64,000 bases of DNA, from positions 7,750,001 to 7,814,000 of the forward strand of contig CP075494.1 in assembly GCA_021613535.1 (NCBI GenBank), in the 5' to 3' direction. The translations under genes were made by a program, and so were the position numbers. This document shows positions 1 to 11,045 of this stretch, one piece after another; positions within the stretch are counted from its first letter, which is position 1; each line of letters begins with the position of its first letter. The notes under the pieces were generated by a model, which saw only the letters and a list, made by a program, of their open reading frames with translations, did not search any database and was not told the DNA's origin. The DNA comes from Adineta vaga (taxonomy: Eukaryota; Rotifera).

Positions 1-40
1 CATAGAAAAATGATCAATCATTCAATTCTGAAGAATTTAC

Positions 41-660
41 TCGTTATCATTATTGACTAATTGTGCATGCAGATGAGTATCTGGCAATTCAAATAAATCT
101 TTTTCATGCTCATCCATGGACGGTGGGAGTGGAATTGATTCAACTAGAAGGAATATCTTTACAGAAAATAGAGCGACATAGATTTACACTTACTTTCTTC
201 ACCTCTCAATTGTTGAATTGCTAACATTTTCAAATAGTTTGTTCGTATTTTACTCTTTGCTTCTTTTGCTTTATTCGCAGCTACATCTCGTCGTTGTTTT
301 CGTTCAGCCTAGAAAATGTCATGATCATCATATTTTCAGATGAATATACTTCTTACCAATGTTCGTCGTTTTAATTCTGGTACTCCACCATCGAATATAA
401 AGATAGGTTTTATTTTAAAATGTAATAATTTACATATACGATGTAATAAGAGAAGTATATGTGGATTTTGTCGATCACGCATACCTTTTGTTGCTTGATG
501 AAGCCAAATACTGATATCTTTTGAAAGAGAATGATTGCAAAATCAGTTTATATTGTGGATGTATCTTACCAATAGCTAGAACTTTTCCTTCTAAACCTTT
601 ATTCATATTTACCGGTCGACCGGTTGATTCAATTAATTGCCAAAAATTTTGAACTCCCAT
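41..660 (-). CDS. ERCC5: XPG/ERCC5 endonuclease, 5' part (runs off left edge)
   Basis: N-terminal nuclease region of XPG, the structure-specific nuclease that makes the 3' incision in nucleotide excision repair. Exons read on the minus strand are 570-660, 357-517, 194-308 and 41-143; all introns are GT-AG (48-53 bp) and the frame is continuous. The start [17 protein letters not shown] matches the family N terminus. Metal-binding Asp31 lies in AIDISIWL and a second acidic site in IFIFDGG. The loop between MRDR and NPH is a few residues shorter than in the human protein as recalled. After the N-domain comes the acidic start of the spacer ([19 protein letters not shown]). The last visible exon ends at a GT donor, so the I-domain lies outside the window. 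FEN1 is less likely because the N terminus and ADIxxL-like linker are XPG-like. Confidence 0.9.
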
Positions 661-886
661 TCTACTTCTATAAAATCAAGAAAAAATTTCGTTTGTTTTT
701 TTCATTGGAAAAAGAAAAGAAGATTACATAGACGCAAAAAATTGTCGTTTATCTTTTCTCATACAAAGAATGAAAAAAAAATGAAATAGAAATACAATCA
801 ATTGAAGAAAGATTTATTTATACAATTGAAGAAAATTGAACAAATACTATCTATTTATAGTATAAATTTTTTTATTTTTGGCAAAA

Positions 887-2488
887 TTAACTCAATTGAA
901 GTTTAAATACACAATTTATATTTTGTTCGTCTTGTTCCGTTTTACCGATCGAACATAATTGCAAACAATCAACTGTTTGTTTTCCAAATGATTTCTCGTC
1001 GAATTCATTTCGATATATTGATGGAATTTTTCGTTTACATTTTAATAATGTGATATGAGGTATGAAATCATAATAATTACCAGCAAAAAATACATTTGTC
1101 AATTTTTGCTTTTGTTGTTGTTCGGAAAAACGTTCGACAATTAATGTACGTAAATGTTCTAAACGTTGATTAGTTTTACATTTAATATATAGAACCCGAT
1201 CATAGAATGTATCAATACCAGTAAATTCTAAACACATCGGTTCCGGATAGGAACAATGATAACGTATTTCTTCCTGTAGTTGTTTTAATACCGCACTACA
1301 TTGCTCAATCTGAGATGAAGATTCCACGTAAAAACGTTAGAATTGTCATATGAAGATGAATATTATCAGGAGAATTTGTACGAGCAGAGAAATATGAAGG
1401 ATAAGTCGAAAGTAAATGATCACGATATGAAATATAATGAGCAAGAATCATTGAATCTGTAATAGGTATTGAAAGATAATAATTTGGTTTGTATGTTCCA
1501 TCAGTTAAAGTTAAATATCGTGGTAAAGGAAAGGAAACTTCTCCATTTTCTACTGTATCATCATTAGGAGTTCTAATCAATAAAAGATATAAAAACAATC
1601 ATGAAAATAGTATTGAGAAACTCACAAAATAGCATGATTACTTTCCATTAAATTATCATGTCGTTCTATCACATCATAGATTGTTTCTTGACTGCCTGTT
1701 GAACCAAACATAAGATCCGTTCGAGTTTCTTTATCCCAGATAATTTCATTATTGTATTTAAAATATTGTATACGATGTTTTGGTATAGCAAGAATAGTCG
1801 AATGACGATCACTTACTGTTGATAGATCGACTTTAAAATCAAAATCATTAAATGCTTTTTCTTGTAAACCAAGAAAACGATCGATATAACCAACACGAAA
1901 ATAACGTTTATCAAGACGAACATCCCATTCAATCCGAGAAATGACATCTTCAGCTGTTTTCATTGAACTTTTCTTATTCGTTTCGGTCGAATTTTGTGTC
2001 GTTATTGGTGCAGTTGTTGATGCCGAATGAGTGGGAGAACGTGGGGTAGAAGGATTGTTATTATTAGTTGCACTGGTTTCAAGTGTTTGAATATTATTTT
2101 CTGCAAACCATTGTAATAAACGAGAATAGATAGAAAGTACCATGGGATGATTGAGTAATGTTTTGCTATACGATTGAAGAAGTTGTTGAACAAGTGAAAC
2201 TTGATCAGGAGTTAATCGAGGTGCAGTAATGATAATTTCTGGGATTTTTGATGGATATGATTCTATAAAGAAAGATTTATATCATCAAGTGTTGTTTCCC
2301 ATGTAAAACTTACCATCGAGCTGTAAAGTTAATGAAACATCATATTGATCGGCTCGAATTTTAAGAATGTAAGAAAATTGTCCAATTGACGAGAGAATAC
2401 GAATTTTTTCTTTGAAATGATCACTTAATGAACTTATCTCATCTTTTTGACAGTCACTAGTGGATTTGTTATCATTAGAACTGGCCAT
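887..2488 (-). CDS. LENG9-like RWD / MJ1316 / 2H phosphoesterase protein, with frame break
   Basis: Three exons: 2314-2488, 1626-2262 and 887-1572. Residues about 15-140 look like an RWD domain (YPSKIPEIIIT, then a helix ending LLQWFAENN). A Ser/Thr/Asn-rich linker follows. Then comes an MJ1316 RNA cyclic-group end-recognition domain (DUF504): AEDVISRIEWD, VGYIDRFLG, IPKHRIQYFKYN, IIWD, RTDLMFGS. The C terminus is an AKAP7-type 2H phosphoesterase with both HxT motifs, HMT (in HLHMTILTF) and HIT (in FIPHITLLK). MJ1316 plus AKAP7 phosphoesterase is the LENG9 architecture, so the role is probably processing or sensing of RNA with 2',3'-cyclic ends. The usual CCCH finger was not seen. The second half is +1 out of frame: the A5 run at 1330-1334 (T5 in the gene) carries one base too many. 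Exon sum is 1498 nt, i.e. 3n+1, which agrees. Confidence 0.8.
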
Positions 2489-3086
2489 TCAATTATTTCT
2501 ATGGGAAAAAAAGTACCACTTGCGTAATGAAAAAAAAACAAAAGTTTACCTGTCGACGAAAAATCAAGGAAATACTTAAATTGAATGAACTATATATTAA
2601 ACATCAATAAATAGAGAAGAATTTCTCTTTTTTCTCTACAATCACAATTTATATATATATTATTAGGAATAAGTTACAATGATGAGATGATAGACAAAAT
2701 TGTGACATCAGAATACTGCAATTTGATTGGTTGAAAATTGCTCCAGTCTATGTAAGGTCGGGATGTAAGTTAGAATATAATTCGTTAGAGAATTCTATGG
2801 ATAGAATATCCTTCGACGGTCTTCGTAGAAGAAAAAACGCCAATCGAAAATCAAAGGAAAACCTTCATCGTGATGAATTTCTCTTACGAAATGATTTGCT
2901 TGAGTGTGTTATATTCTCTAATTTGACCATGGTGGTGGCGAAGAGAATAGAATCATATAATCTCGACCAGACAAGATGAAGCAGCATCTTCTATTTTAAT
3001 TTTGTTTTTATTTATCGTTTTGATCTTGTTTTATGTGAAAAAAATTCGTTTTTCATTCTTTTTTTGATAGATTAATATCGGAAAAA
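2489..3086. promoter_or_regulatory. Divergent intergenic region between LENG9-like gene and RPL10
   Basis: About 600 bp separating a minus-strand and a plus-strand start. An 82-codon plus-strand frame at 2731-2979 has no family resemblance and no ATG at its beginning, and is probably chance or 5' leader. A pyrimidine tract ending in TTTTTTTGATAG at about 3058-3070 lies just before the RPL10 start and could be a cis or trans splice acceptor for the leader. No TATA box is convincing. Confidence 0.35.
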
Positions 3087-3788
3087 ATGGGTCGACGACC
3101 TGCACGATGCTATCGTTATTGCAAGAACAAGCCATATGTAAGTAATCGAACGAAAACTCCAAGAAATTTACTCTTTGGTTTTTCTTACTAGCCAAAATCA
3201 CGGTTTTGTCGCGGTGTTCCCGATCCTAAAATTCGTATCTTTGATTTGGGACGAAAGAGAGCACGTGTTGATGAATTTCCCTTATGTGTTCATCTTGTTT
3301 CCGATGAATATGAACAACTCTCAAGTGAAGCACTCGAAGCTGGACGTATTTGTGCCAATAAATATTTAGTTAAACATTGTGGAAAAGATGCATTTCACAT
3401 TCGAATGCGTGTTCATCCATTTCATGTTATTCGAATTAATAAAATGTTATCATGTGCCGGTGCTGATCGTTTACAAACTGGTATGCGTGGTGCTTTTGGT
3501 AAACCATTAGGAACTGTTGCTCGTGTTAATATTGGTCAAGTTATTATGTCGGCTCGTGTTAAAGATCAACATAAAGCTCAAACAGTCGAAGCTTTACGTC
3601 GTGCCAAATTCAAATTTCCAGGTCGACAAAAAATTTTCGTTTCAGACAAATGGGGTTTCACAAAATTCACACGTGAAGATTATGATAGTTTATTGCAAAA
3701 AGGACAATTACAATATGATGGTGCCAATGTGAAGTATTTACCTAATCATGGTCCACTTGATCATTGGAAAAAACGACAAGCCGTTTAG
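3087..3788 (+). CDS. RPL10: 60S ribosomal protein L10 (uL16)
   Basis: Two exons, 3087-3137 and 3192-3788, with a 54-bp phase-0 intron; 215 codons. Starts [17 protein letters not shown] and continues [20 protein letters not shown], the invariant eukaryotic uL16 N terminus. [16 protein letters not shown] is the conserved P-site loop that contacts tRNA, followed by ARVNIGQ. The C terminus [16 protein letters not shown] is also family-typical. It is a structural protein of the large subunit that joins late in cytoplasmic maturation. The ATG is in context AAAAAATGG. An AATAAA lies immediately after the stop at about 3790 and another at about 3861, so the 3' UTR is very short and converges on the ceramidase gene. 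Confidence 0.98.
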
Positions 3789-3939
3789 AATAAATGGATT
3801 TTTTCATTCGAAAAAAAGTCTATACAGTTTTATGGAATAAGATCCGCATAAAAGAAACAAGAATAAAAGATAACAACCGTATAATTTATTTTATTATAAC
3901 AAGAAACTTTGCATGAAATACTATCTCTTATTAATAAAG

Positions 3940-5549
3940 TTACCAAAGTGTACAAGGTGTATCTTCATCACGACAAGATTGTTTAGAGGATCCAACTTCA
4001 CCAGTTATTGGTTTCATCAATGTTGTATAGATTGTTAACTATGTAGTGAGAGATTTTAGAAAAAAAAGATAGTTTAAAATATATGACAAAGATTTACTTT
4101 ATTCAACATCGGTCGTGATGAAAGAACATTGAATAATGATTTGAAAGTAACATCAGTCTTTCCTTGTATTTGCATACATTTATTTGCTGATGAAAATCGA
4201 TCATCTGATAGCAATGGTTGTCTCCAATGATCAGAATTTGTTTGAATAAGAAACCACTGATTATCTTCACCTAATCGTTTAATATGAAGAGATGTTCGAC
4301 GTGAACGTGAAATAATAGCACCCTATTAAATTTATACTAACAATTCTATACACATTTACATTCAATTCACATACTTCACCGGATTTCGTTCCAGCAAGGA
4401 TGTAATAGCATGGTGCAACAAGTGAAACATTGCTTAAATAATCAATAACTTCAGAATAATTCTTCGCATTTGTTAACATATCACGTATAGCTAAGGTAAC
4501 AAATGATTGCTGACGATCGAAATTATACAGCCATTCAATAACACCTATATAACCTCCGTTGAGATCAAAACGTGCATTTAATGATGCGCTAAATATTCCT
4601 GGTTTGATACCAGTTAATGTACCGATGAATCTATAAAAATAAAAGTAACTTCTAACGAATGGAAAAGATTAAAACATTAATTATACCCAGCAAAACTAAC
4701 TGTCCTAAAACAAAGTTGATTATGTCGCGTAAAGTTAATTGAAATAATCAGTGGACGTAATTTGAAAGGTAATGCCCATGTATTCTTAGTTTTATCCCAA
4801 CTAATAAAAAAGAAATGAGACGAAAATCATCATAATGTGTATTGAATATATTCACCCTAATAAATAACCAAAATCAAGATTTCTTCCATGAATAATATTT
4901 CTATTTTGATCTTGAGCAACAATTGACGTACATAACGATGATATTTCATAGAATATATTATAGAAGACGATTTCACCTATTCAGAAATGAATATTTATTT
5001 GTAATTCCGTCTTTATCTTTTTTTTACATACCTAGCGATATTCCACTCGCTTCACTTATACCTTTTAATTCATCACCATACGGTTCAGGTAATGTATTAG
5101 CAACCAATGGCTATACAAAGAATCATTACAATCGAAATAATATATAAAAATCTTGCTAATTTTTACTAGTTGTGTATGCATAATATCAAGAAGAAATGTA
5201 AATATTGGCCAAACATTGATAATATACGTTTTTGTATAATTTAATAGTTCTTTGATCTAGAAAATCGTTCGATGTTAGATACAGGCTTTACGAAGAAAAT
5301 AAAACTCTTTACTTCTGATTTGTATTTAGTAGCAATTTGTTTCCAGCGTAGAAAAGGAGGAGTATCTAAATTAACGATATAAGTCGGTATATCTAAATCG
5401 GATTTTGTAGGCCATGTATTAGTTAAACATTGTTGTGCAAACTTAACATAAACAAAGAAGTTTTTTACGTATAGTTTCATTGATTCACTTACATTTAATT
5501 TAATGATTAGAAAAATTCCAAAAGCAATACAAATTGTATTCATTGTCAA
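3940..5549 (-). CDS. Acid ceramidase/NAAA-like amidase, copy A (altered active site)
   Basis: Nine exons: 5493-5549, 5313-5441, 5167-5256, 5032-5110, 4856-4976, 4687-4800, 4375-4630, 4098-4322 and 3940-4038; total 1170 nt, 389 aa. A hydrophobic signal peptide (ICIAFGIFLIIKL) is followed by NLDTPPFLRW and the autoprocessing/nucleophile motif CTSIVAQD (Cys134), then HGRNLDFG with the catalytic Arg and Asp. The family is a lysosomal Ntn-hydrolase, made as a proenzyme cleaved before the Cys, that hydrolyses N-acyl sphingosines or ethanolamides. Two departures: the NER glutamate (Glu225 in human ASAH1) is Ala216 here (LNAR, codon 4573-4575), and TNYD reads TNSD. The neighbouring copy B keeps both. 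Exon lengths 2-9 are identical to copy B, showing tandem duplication. It may be inactive or changed in substrate. Confidence 0.9.
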
Positions 5550-5885
5550 TTGTACATCAATACGAATAACTATTATAGAAAATTGGATGTATGCTGATCA
5601 TACCTGGAAGATAAATGATTGAAATAAAAACGAAGAGGATATGTATATTTGCATAGAAGAAAGTGAATACCTACAAGTTTTATTACGAATTTCTTTTTTT
5701 TTTCAAATGAGAAGGATGATGATTACTAGATCAATTCGTACTTATTATATTATTTTTATTTATCATTGAATTGAAAAATTAAAGAAAAAAATGTTCTCTT
5801 CGTAATCAACACCATCTACGATGAAGCGTTGGTTAACAATGATAGAATGATTAAAATAAAAAAGGAATAGAACATATAAATCCAT
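5550..5885. other. Spacer between ceramidase copies
   Basis: 336 bp of AT-rich sequence between copy B's stop and copy A's start. It must hold copy B's 3' UTR and copy A's promoter. TTTATT (AATAAA on the minus strand) occurs at 5757 as a possible polyadenylation signal. No other structure seen. Confidence 0.4.
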
Positions 5886-7472
5886 CTACCATGGTCGACA
5901 TGATTCCTCTTCATCTAGACATAATTGCCAATAAGCTTCGAAACGACCTGTTGCTGGTTCCATTAAAGACGTATAGACTGTTTCCTAAATATGATATCAA
6001 TCAAAACAAATTTTTCTATGCCAAATTATGATCGTACTTTATTTAACATTGGACGAGATGATAGTACGTTGAATAAAGATTCGAATGAAACTTCATTTTT
6101 GCCTTTTGTTTGCATACATTTGATACATGGTGTCAAACGATCATCAAAAAATGGTTGTTTTTTCCAATTATCATAATTTGTTTGTGCAACAAACCATAGA
6201 TTATCTTTTCCTAATGGTTTGATATCATCAGAACCATTACGTGAGCGAGTAATGATTACACCCTTAACAAATAGAATATGGTTTTCAACAAAAGTGAAGA
6301 AAGTTTTCTTACTTGACCAGGTTTTGGTCCAGCTACGATGTAGTAGCATGGTGCTAATAATGGAACTTCAGCTAAATATTTGACTGATTGATCATAACTT
6401 TCAGAATGTGTCAGCATATCACGAATCGCTAATGTAATGAATGATTGATTACGATTTATGTTATATATCCATTCAATCAAACCAATATATCCACCTTTGA
6501 CAGTATTACGTTCATTAATTGAAACACTGAATACACCTGGTTTAATACCAGTTAATGAACCAATGTAACTGAAAAGAAAATAATGGATAATAGACATGAG
6601 AGTATGAAGCTTCCCTTATACCCAAGAAAAGTTGTTGTTTTAAAGAGTACTTGACCATTTTGTGTAAAATTTATTTGAACCATTAATGGACGTAGTTTTT
6701 CAGTTAATGCCCAAGTATGATTTATTTTGTCCCAACTGAAATACACGAATAAAATATAGTATTTTTTCATCAAGAATTTGCATTCTTACCCCATGAATCC
6801 TCCAAAATCTAAATTTCGTCCATGAAAGATATTTCCATTTTCATCTTGTCCTACGACCGATGTACATAATGATGAAACTTCATAAAAGATATTGTATAGA
6901 ACAACTTCACCTAAGTATGCAACAATTCAATCATCATTCGATAACAAATTTATATTCTCATATTACCCAATGGTAATCCTGACGCTTGACTAATGCCTTT
7001 CATTTCATCACCATACGGTGCTGGTAATGTATCAGCCATAGCTGGCTATCATCATTGAAATGATATTCAAAGGCATAAATTGATCCAGTATGATATAATA
7101 CTCACCAATTTCGTATCAACAAGATCAATTAAATATTGAAGTTCAGGTGAAATTTCAACAAGAAATGTTTTCATATATGCCAGTAAATCTTTAAGCTAAA
7201 TAACACGTATAATCATCTAGTGAAATATAGAACTTACTTCAGTTTTGTATTTAGCAATTACATCTTTCCAACGTTCGATAGGTGGTGTATCCAGATTGAT
7301 AACATAGGTTGGTAAAGCTCGATCAGGCTTTGGTGGATATTGATTACTTAAACATTGTGCACTATTCTGAATTAAAATAACGTTAATTATCAATCAATTT
7401 TTGAAGAATTATACATACAATTGTAGGAATTAAGTAAATAACAAGAAATAAGATTGCAGATAGTAGTTTCAT
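5886..7472 (-). CDS. Acid ceramidase/NAAA-like amidase, copy B
   Basis: Nine exons: 7419-7472, 7238-7366, 7106-7195, 6967-7045, 6790-6910, 6622-6735, 6313-6568, 6038-6262 and 5886-5984; total 1167 nt, 388 aa. The signal peptide begins [18 protein letters not shown]; this ATG was chosen over upstream in-frame ones because the result aligns in length with copy A. The nucleophile is in CTSVVGQD (Cys133), then [31 protein letters not shown] (Glu215), [16 protein letters not shown] and FFDDRLTP. All residues known to be needed in ASAH1/NAAA are present, so this is the likely active enzyme of the pair. ASAH1 and NAAA cannot be separated here; the short C terminus DEEESCRPW resembles the ASAH1 end. 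Confidence 0.93.
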
Positions 7473-7932
7473 TTCGGTAAAAAACAAGATAAGTGAAAGT
7501 GATATGTTTAAATTGACCCAAAAATAAGGTAAGATAAGAGAGAGAGAATACATACGCATTTGAAAAACAGAGATAATAAGAAAATTTCGTTCCATTTTAT
7601 CTTACCTCACGACTGAAATTATACATATCAGAGATGATAGGATGGATACATTCCTGCAACATTTATTTCTCACATTGATATATTTCAGTTTGTTGTCTTT
7701 CAATGATTGTTGAATAAAATACAAATACATCAGTTCATCATCGAACTACAGAATTAATTGATGAACAAAAGTTTCTATTCACAATTCTAAGTGTATTTCA
7801 TATGGATTATGAAACATATATTAATTCTTATGCTATAAATATATCTTCGAGCTAGTTTACTATTTATATACTTTATCAAGATTCTGTTTCGTTATCATTA
7901 ACATAAAAAACAAAAAAATATTTCACATTCTT
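7473..7932. other. Intergenic, 460 bp
   Basis: AT-rich spacer between copy B's start and the ABHD18 stop, both on the minus strand. It includes a GAGAGAGA run near 7543. In-frame ATGs at 7556 and 7595 continue the copy B frame upstream but would add a long non-conserved leader. Nothing else seen. Confidence 0.4.
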
Positions 7933-9240
7933 TCAAGAATTTGAAGATGTTGTAACAGATATTGGAGATGATATGATTGGGTTTCGTTTTAGTTTAACAT
8001 TCGGTTGTTGTCGTTGTAACATTTCGGCGACGGCATGCTGAAAACCTGATTGATTCAAAAGAAACGCACTGATATGTCCACGAGGAATATATCGAATATG
8101 ACAACCTGGCCATATATCATTCATATGAGGAATACCATCGCGTAAGACATATCCATCATTCATACAAGCTATGAATAGAGCATTTGCTATATTCGATTCG
8201 ATGGGACGTGAATAATTGTGTAATGACGTAAATTCATCCATAAGTAATCGCATCATATCTTTAACAGGATCAACTGCAGTCAATTTAGAATCTGTTGTTG
8301 ATTTTTTTTGTGTACGTAAATATTCATAGAAGGTTTGATAGGCTTTATTTTCATAGAATTGTTGTTTCAATAGAGGCCATGGAATTGTTCGAGAAAGAAC
8401 ACCATCACAAAACACGGTTGAACTTGATGACCAAGATGCACAAGATAGAAGTGATAATGGACCAGACCAACTAAAATATGAATAAAGAAGAAGTCGTTTC
8501 TTTGTTATTTTTCACGAAAACTCATCAAGTCTTACTTAGTGAATGCTATTGATGCCATATGTCCACCGAGAGAATACCCATGTAAAATTGCTGGTGATAA
8601 TTTCATTTTCTGACACCAATGAAGTAATAATATCGTTTCTAATACAAGTGCTTTACCCATTACATATAAATCAGTAACGTAAGATAATGATGAACGTGAT
8701 TGATATGTCGGTTTTCGTAGACCATAATACGGATTTTCTAGAAGAAATGTACCGATACGATATTGATTGATCAATGGAATTGCAGTCAAAAGTCTACGTC
8801 GACCAAAACCATGATCACCTGTTCCAGCATAACAGATTCCGATCGGTAAAGAATCAATACCCAAACGATGGTCACGTGGTAAAACAAGTTGAAAATGAGC
8901 TGTCGCTGCTTCCGATGGAACCTATTCAGTAAAGCAATGAACATTTATCTCTTAATACTCTTCGTTTTTTCTCGTTTACCATATGTGGCAAATAAGTAGC
9001 GAGCGGTGAATGAAAACGTCCATTTATATATTGTCGATCACCTTTTGTTTCTTGTTTAATAATTTCTATGGTATTTTCTTTTACACTTTCTTCTGGTACA
9101 AGTTTTAAACATTCATCTCGAACTCCAATTTTGCCTCGACGAAAGGTAAAAATTTCTTGTAAATGTGATGGATTTCCCCAACCACGAACAAAGGATTGAG
9201 TTAAAATGAAACGTCGAAAAAGATTATCAAAATTCATCAT
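7933..9240 (-). CDS. ABHD18: ABHD18-like alpha/beta hydrolase
   Basis: Three exons: 8980-9240, 8536-8921 and 7933-8470; 1185 nt, 394 aa. The start MMNFDNLFRRFILTQSFVRG plus WGNP matches the ABHD18 (DUF2048) N terminus (LYRRLL..., RGWG). The body has LPRDH, ICYAGTGDHGFGRRR, LLENPYYGLRKP, VMGKALVLE, the nucleophile elbow HGYSLGGHMAS, and the end IWPGCHIRYIPRGHISAFL supplying the catalytic His. In the family this is a membrane-associated lipid hydrolase; the exact substrate cannot be read from sequence. The upstream in-frame ATG at 9330 would add a 30-residue non-conserved extension and was not used. The end is a Ser/Thr-rich tail that is not conserved. The gene lies head-to-tail between the ceramidases and prohibitin. 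Confidence 0.93.
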
Positions 9241-9437
9241 TTCAATCGTACACGTCTTGTCATTACTATCTAGAGAATAAGTAATTGAAATTTTGCTTCT
9301 TGATTGAAAGAAAAATAACAATATCAACAAAAAACTGTTTCTTTTGTTATTTCAATAGTTTATAAACACACGCATACAAAAAAACTATTTCGTTCTTTTC
9401 ATTTTCCTAAAGCATTACGGACAATCAGAAACTCATT

Positions 9438-10646
9438 CTATTGAGCAGCACCCGATATGTTAAGTAACATTTGCGGACCATGGGGTAGATAGACGATGTT
9501 TCGTGAACGAGCTAATTGAATAGCAATATCTTCAGCTGCTTCAATTCTTCGAAGTTCAATTAGACCTAAATGAAAAGAAATAAAAAAATTTCGAATAATA
9601 AATGACGAAATATTTACCATCACCAGCTTCACCTAAAGCTTTACCAATCAGATCAGCAGCACGAGCATCACCTTCGGCAGCAATGACATTTGCTTGACGA
9701 CTTTGTTCAGCCTGGAAAGTGAAACAGAAAACAAGATTTCTGACAATTGTTTCTTTCTATTATTACTTTTTCGACTAAAAATCTTTGTTTTTCAGCATCT
9801 TGTTGTGCAACTTGTTTCAATTCAACAGCACTAGTAAATTCCGGTCCAAAACTTAAATGTGTCTACAAGAAAACAGAATGAAGTTTAGAAACGAAAAGTT
9901 TCTTCTTGTACATCTTACAATAGAAATATCATCAAGTAATAACCCAAATTGAGCTGCACGTTCAGTCAATAATTCACTAACACGTTGAGAAATAAGTGTT
10001 CGTTGAGTAATCAATTCGATTGCATCGAATTGTGCCTAGAAAAACAATTGGATGGAAATGATAAAACCATAAGTAATATTCTTCTACTTACAACAACAGA
10101 TTTGAGAACTTCATTTGTAATCGATGGTAAAACACGCTCTTCATAATCCATACCCAAGTTTGTAAAAATTTTCGGTAAAATTTCAGCTTTCGGTCGATAG
10201 AGAATACGTAAAGTAATATTAATTGTTTGTAAATCTAGAAGAGCAATATTTAGGTCAGATATATTTATTCATGTTCTTGATTACCCTTTGTTCCTGTAAC
10301 TGATGGAATTGAACGTGGTCGAGTACGAATATCGAAGATAATTGGTCGATGAAGCCATGGAACCATGAAATGAGTTCCTTCACCAATAACATCTGGTTTA
10401 ACACCTTTGAAACGATCAAAAATAACCGCTCGATGTCCACCATCGACTGAAAAACAAAACAAGAAAACTTATTTTCAATTCCTAACATTCAATTTAGTAC
10501 CATTAAATAACATTGAATTGACAATGCCACCGGCAACTGCTAATCCAATGCCAATTCTTCCTAAAATAAATTCAAACTTTTTCTTCTCTATTTTCAATAT
10601 TGTTCAATATATTACCAATATTATTGAATAAACGAGATGATGCCAT
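9438..10646 (-). CDS. PHB1: Prohibitin 1
   Basis: Eight exons: 10616-10646, 10501-10560, 10285-10446, 10092-10234, 9919-10035, 9767-9862, 9618-9711 and 9438-9565; 831 nt, 276 aa, the usual prohibitin length. Begins [20 protein letters not shown], a short hydrophobic membrane anchor, then [37 protein letters not shown] (SPFH/PHB domain), [41 protein letters not shown] and a C-terminal helix rich in AEQSRQA. This is prohibitin 1 rather than 2. With prohibitin 2 it forms the ring complex of the mitochondrial inner membrane that chaperones respiratory subunits and proteases. All splice sites are canonical; introns are 50-75 bp except the one before exon 5. Confidence 0.97.
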
Positions 10647-11045
10647 AATGATCTTGTTTGTTCCTTCTTTTTTTTTCTCTAAAAGATAGTAGAAATGAAT
10701 ATATCATAGAGTTAATATTCTTATTTCTTTCAATACGTTTTTGTTTATTAGCAAATACCTTCAAAGAAAAACAAAACAAAAAAGAAAACGAAAAGATACG
10801 AAAACGCATCACTAATTCATCTATCTAGCCACTACAAGAACAAAACCAAGGCAAGATATATGTTTGTGTATATACAAAGAAAAAAAAAAGCTTAAATAAC
10901 AATAAACTTGAAAGAAGAAAAAAGAAGAAGAAGAAAACATGCATACTCTAAACAAACCGAAACCCACTTGAAGTAAAGAGGAAGATGAAGAAGAAAAGTT
11001 CAACACAAATACGAGCACCGTTTTGAGAACATCAATCCATGAGTT
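10647..11045. other. Intergenic, 399 bp
   Basis: Spacer between the prohibitin start and the LARP1 stop (both minus). Dominated by purine-rich runs on the plus strand (AAGAAGAAGAAG and A-tracts, 10870-11010). Small minus-strand frames here are made by these runs and are not genes. Nothing else seen. Confidence 0.4.

Noticed and set aside
2731-2979. 82-codon plus-strand frame upstream of RPL10
   Set aside because: The first codon is TTG, there is no similarity to known families and no splice continuity; more likely leader or chance.
10621-11018. Minus-strand Phe/Ser-rich frames between prohibitin and LARP1
   Set aside because: Produced by purine-rich tracts on the plus strand; no conserved motif.
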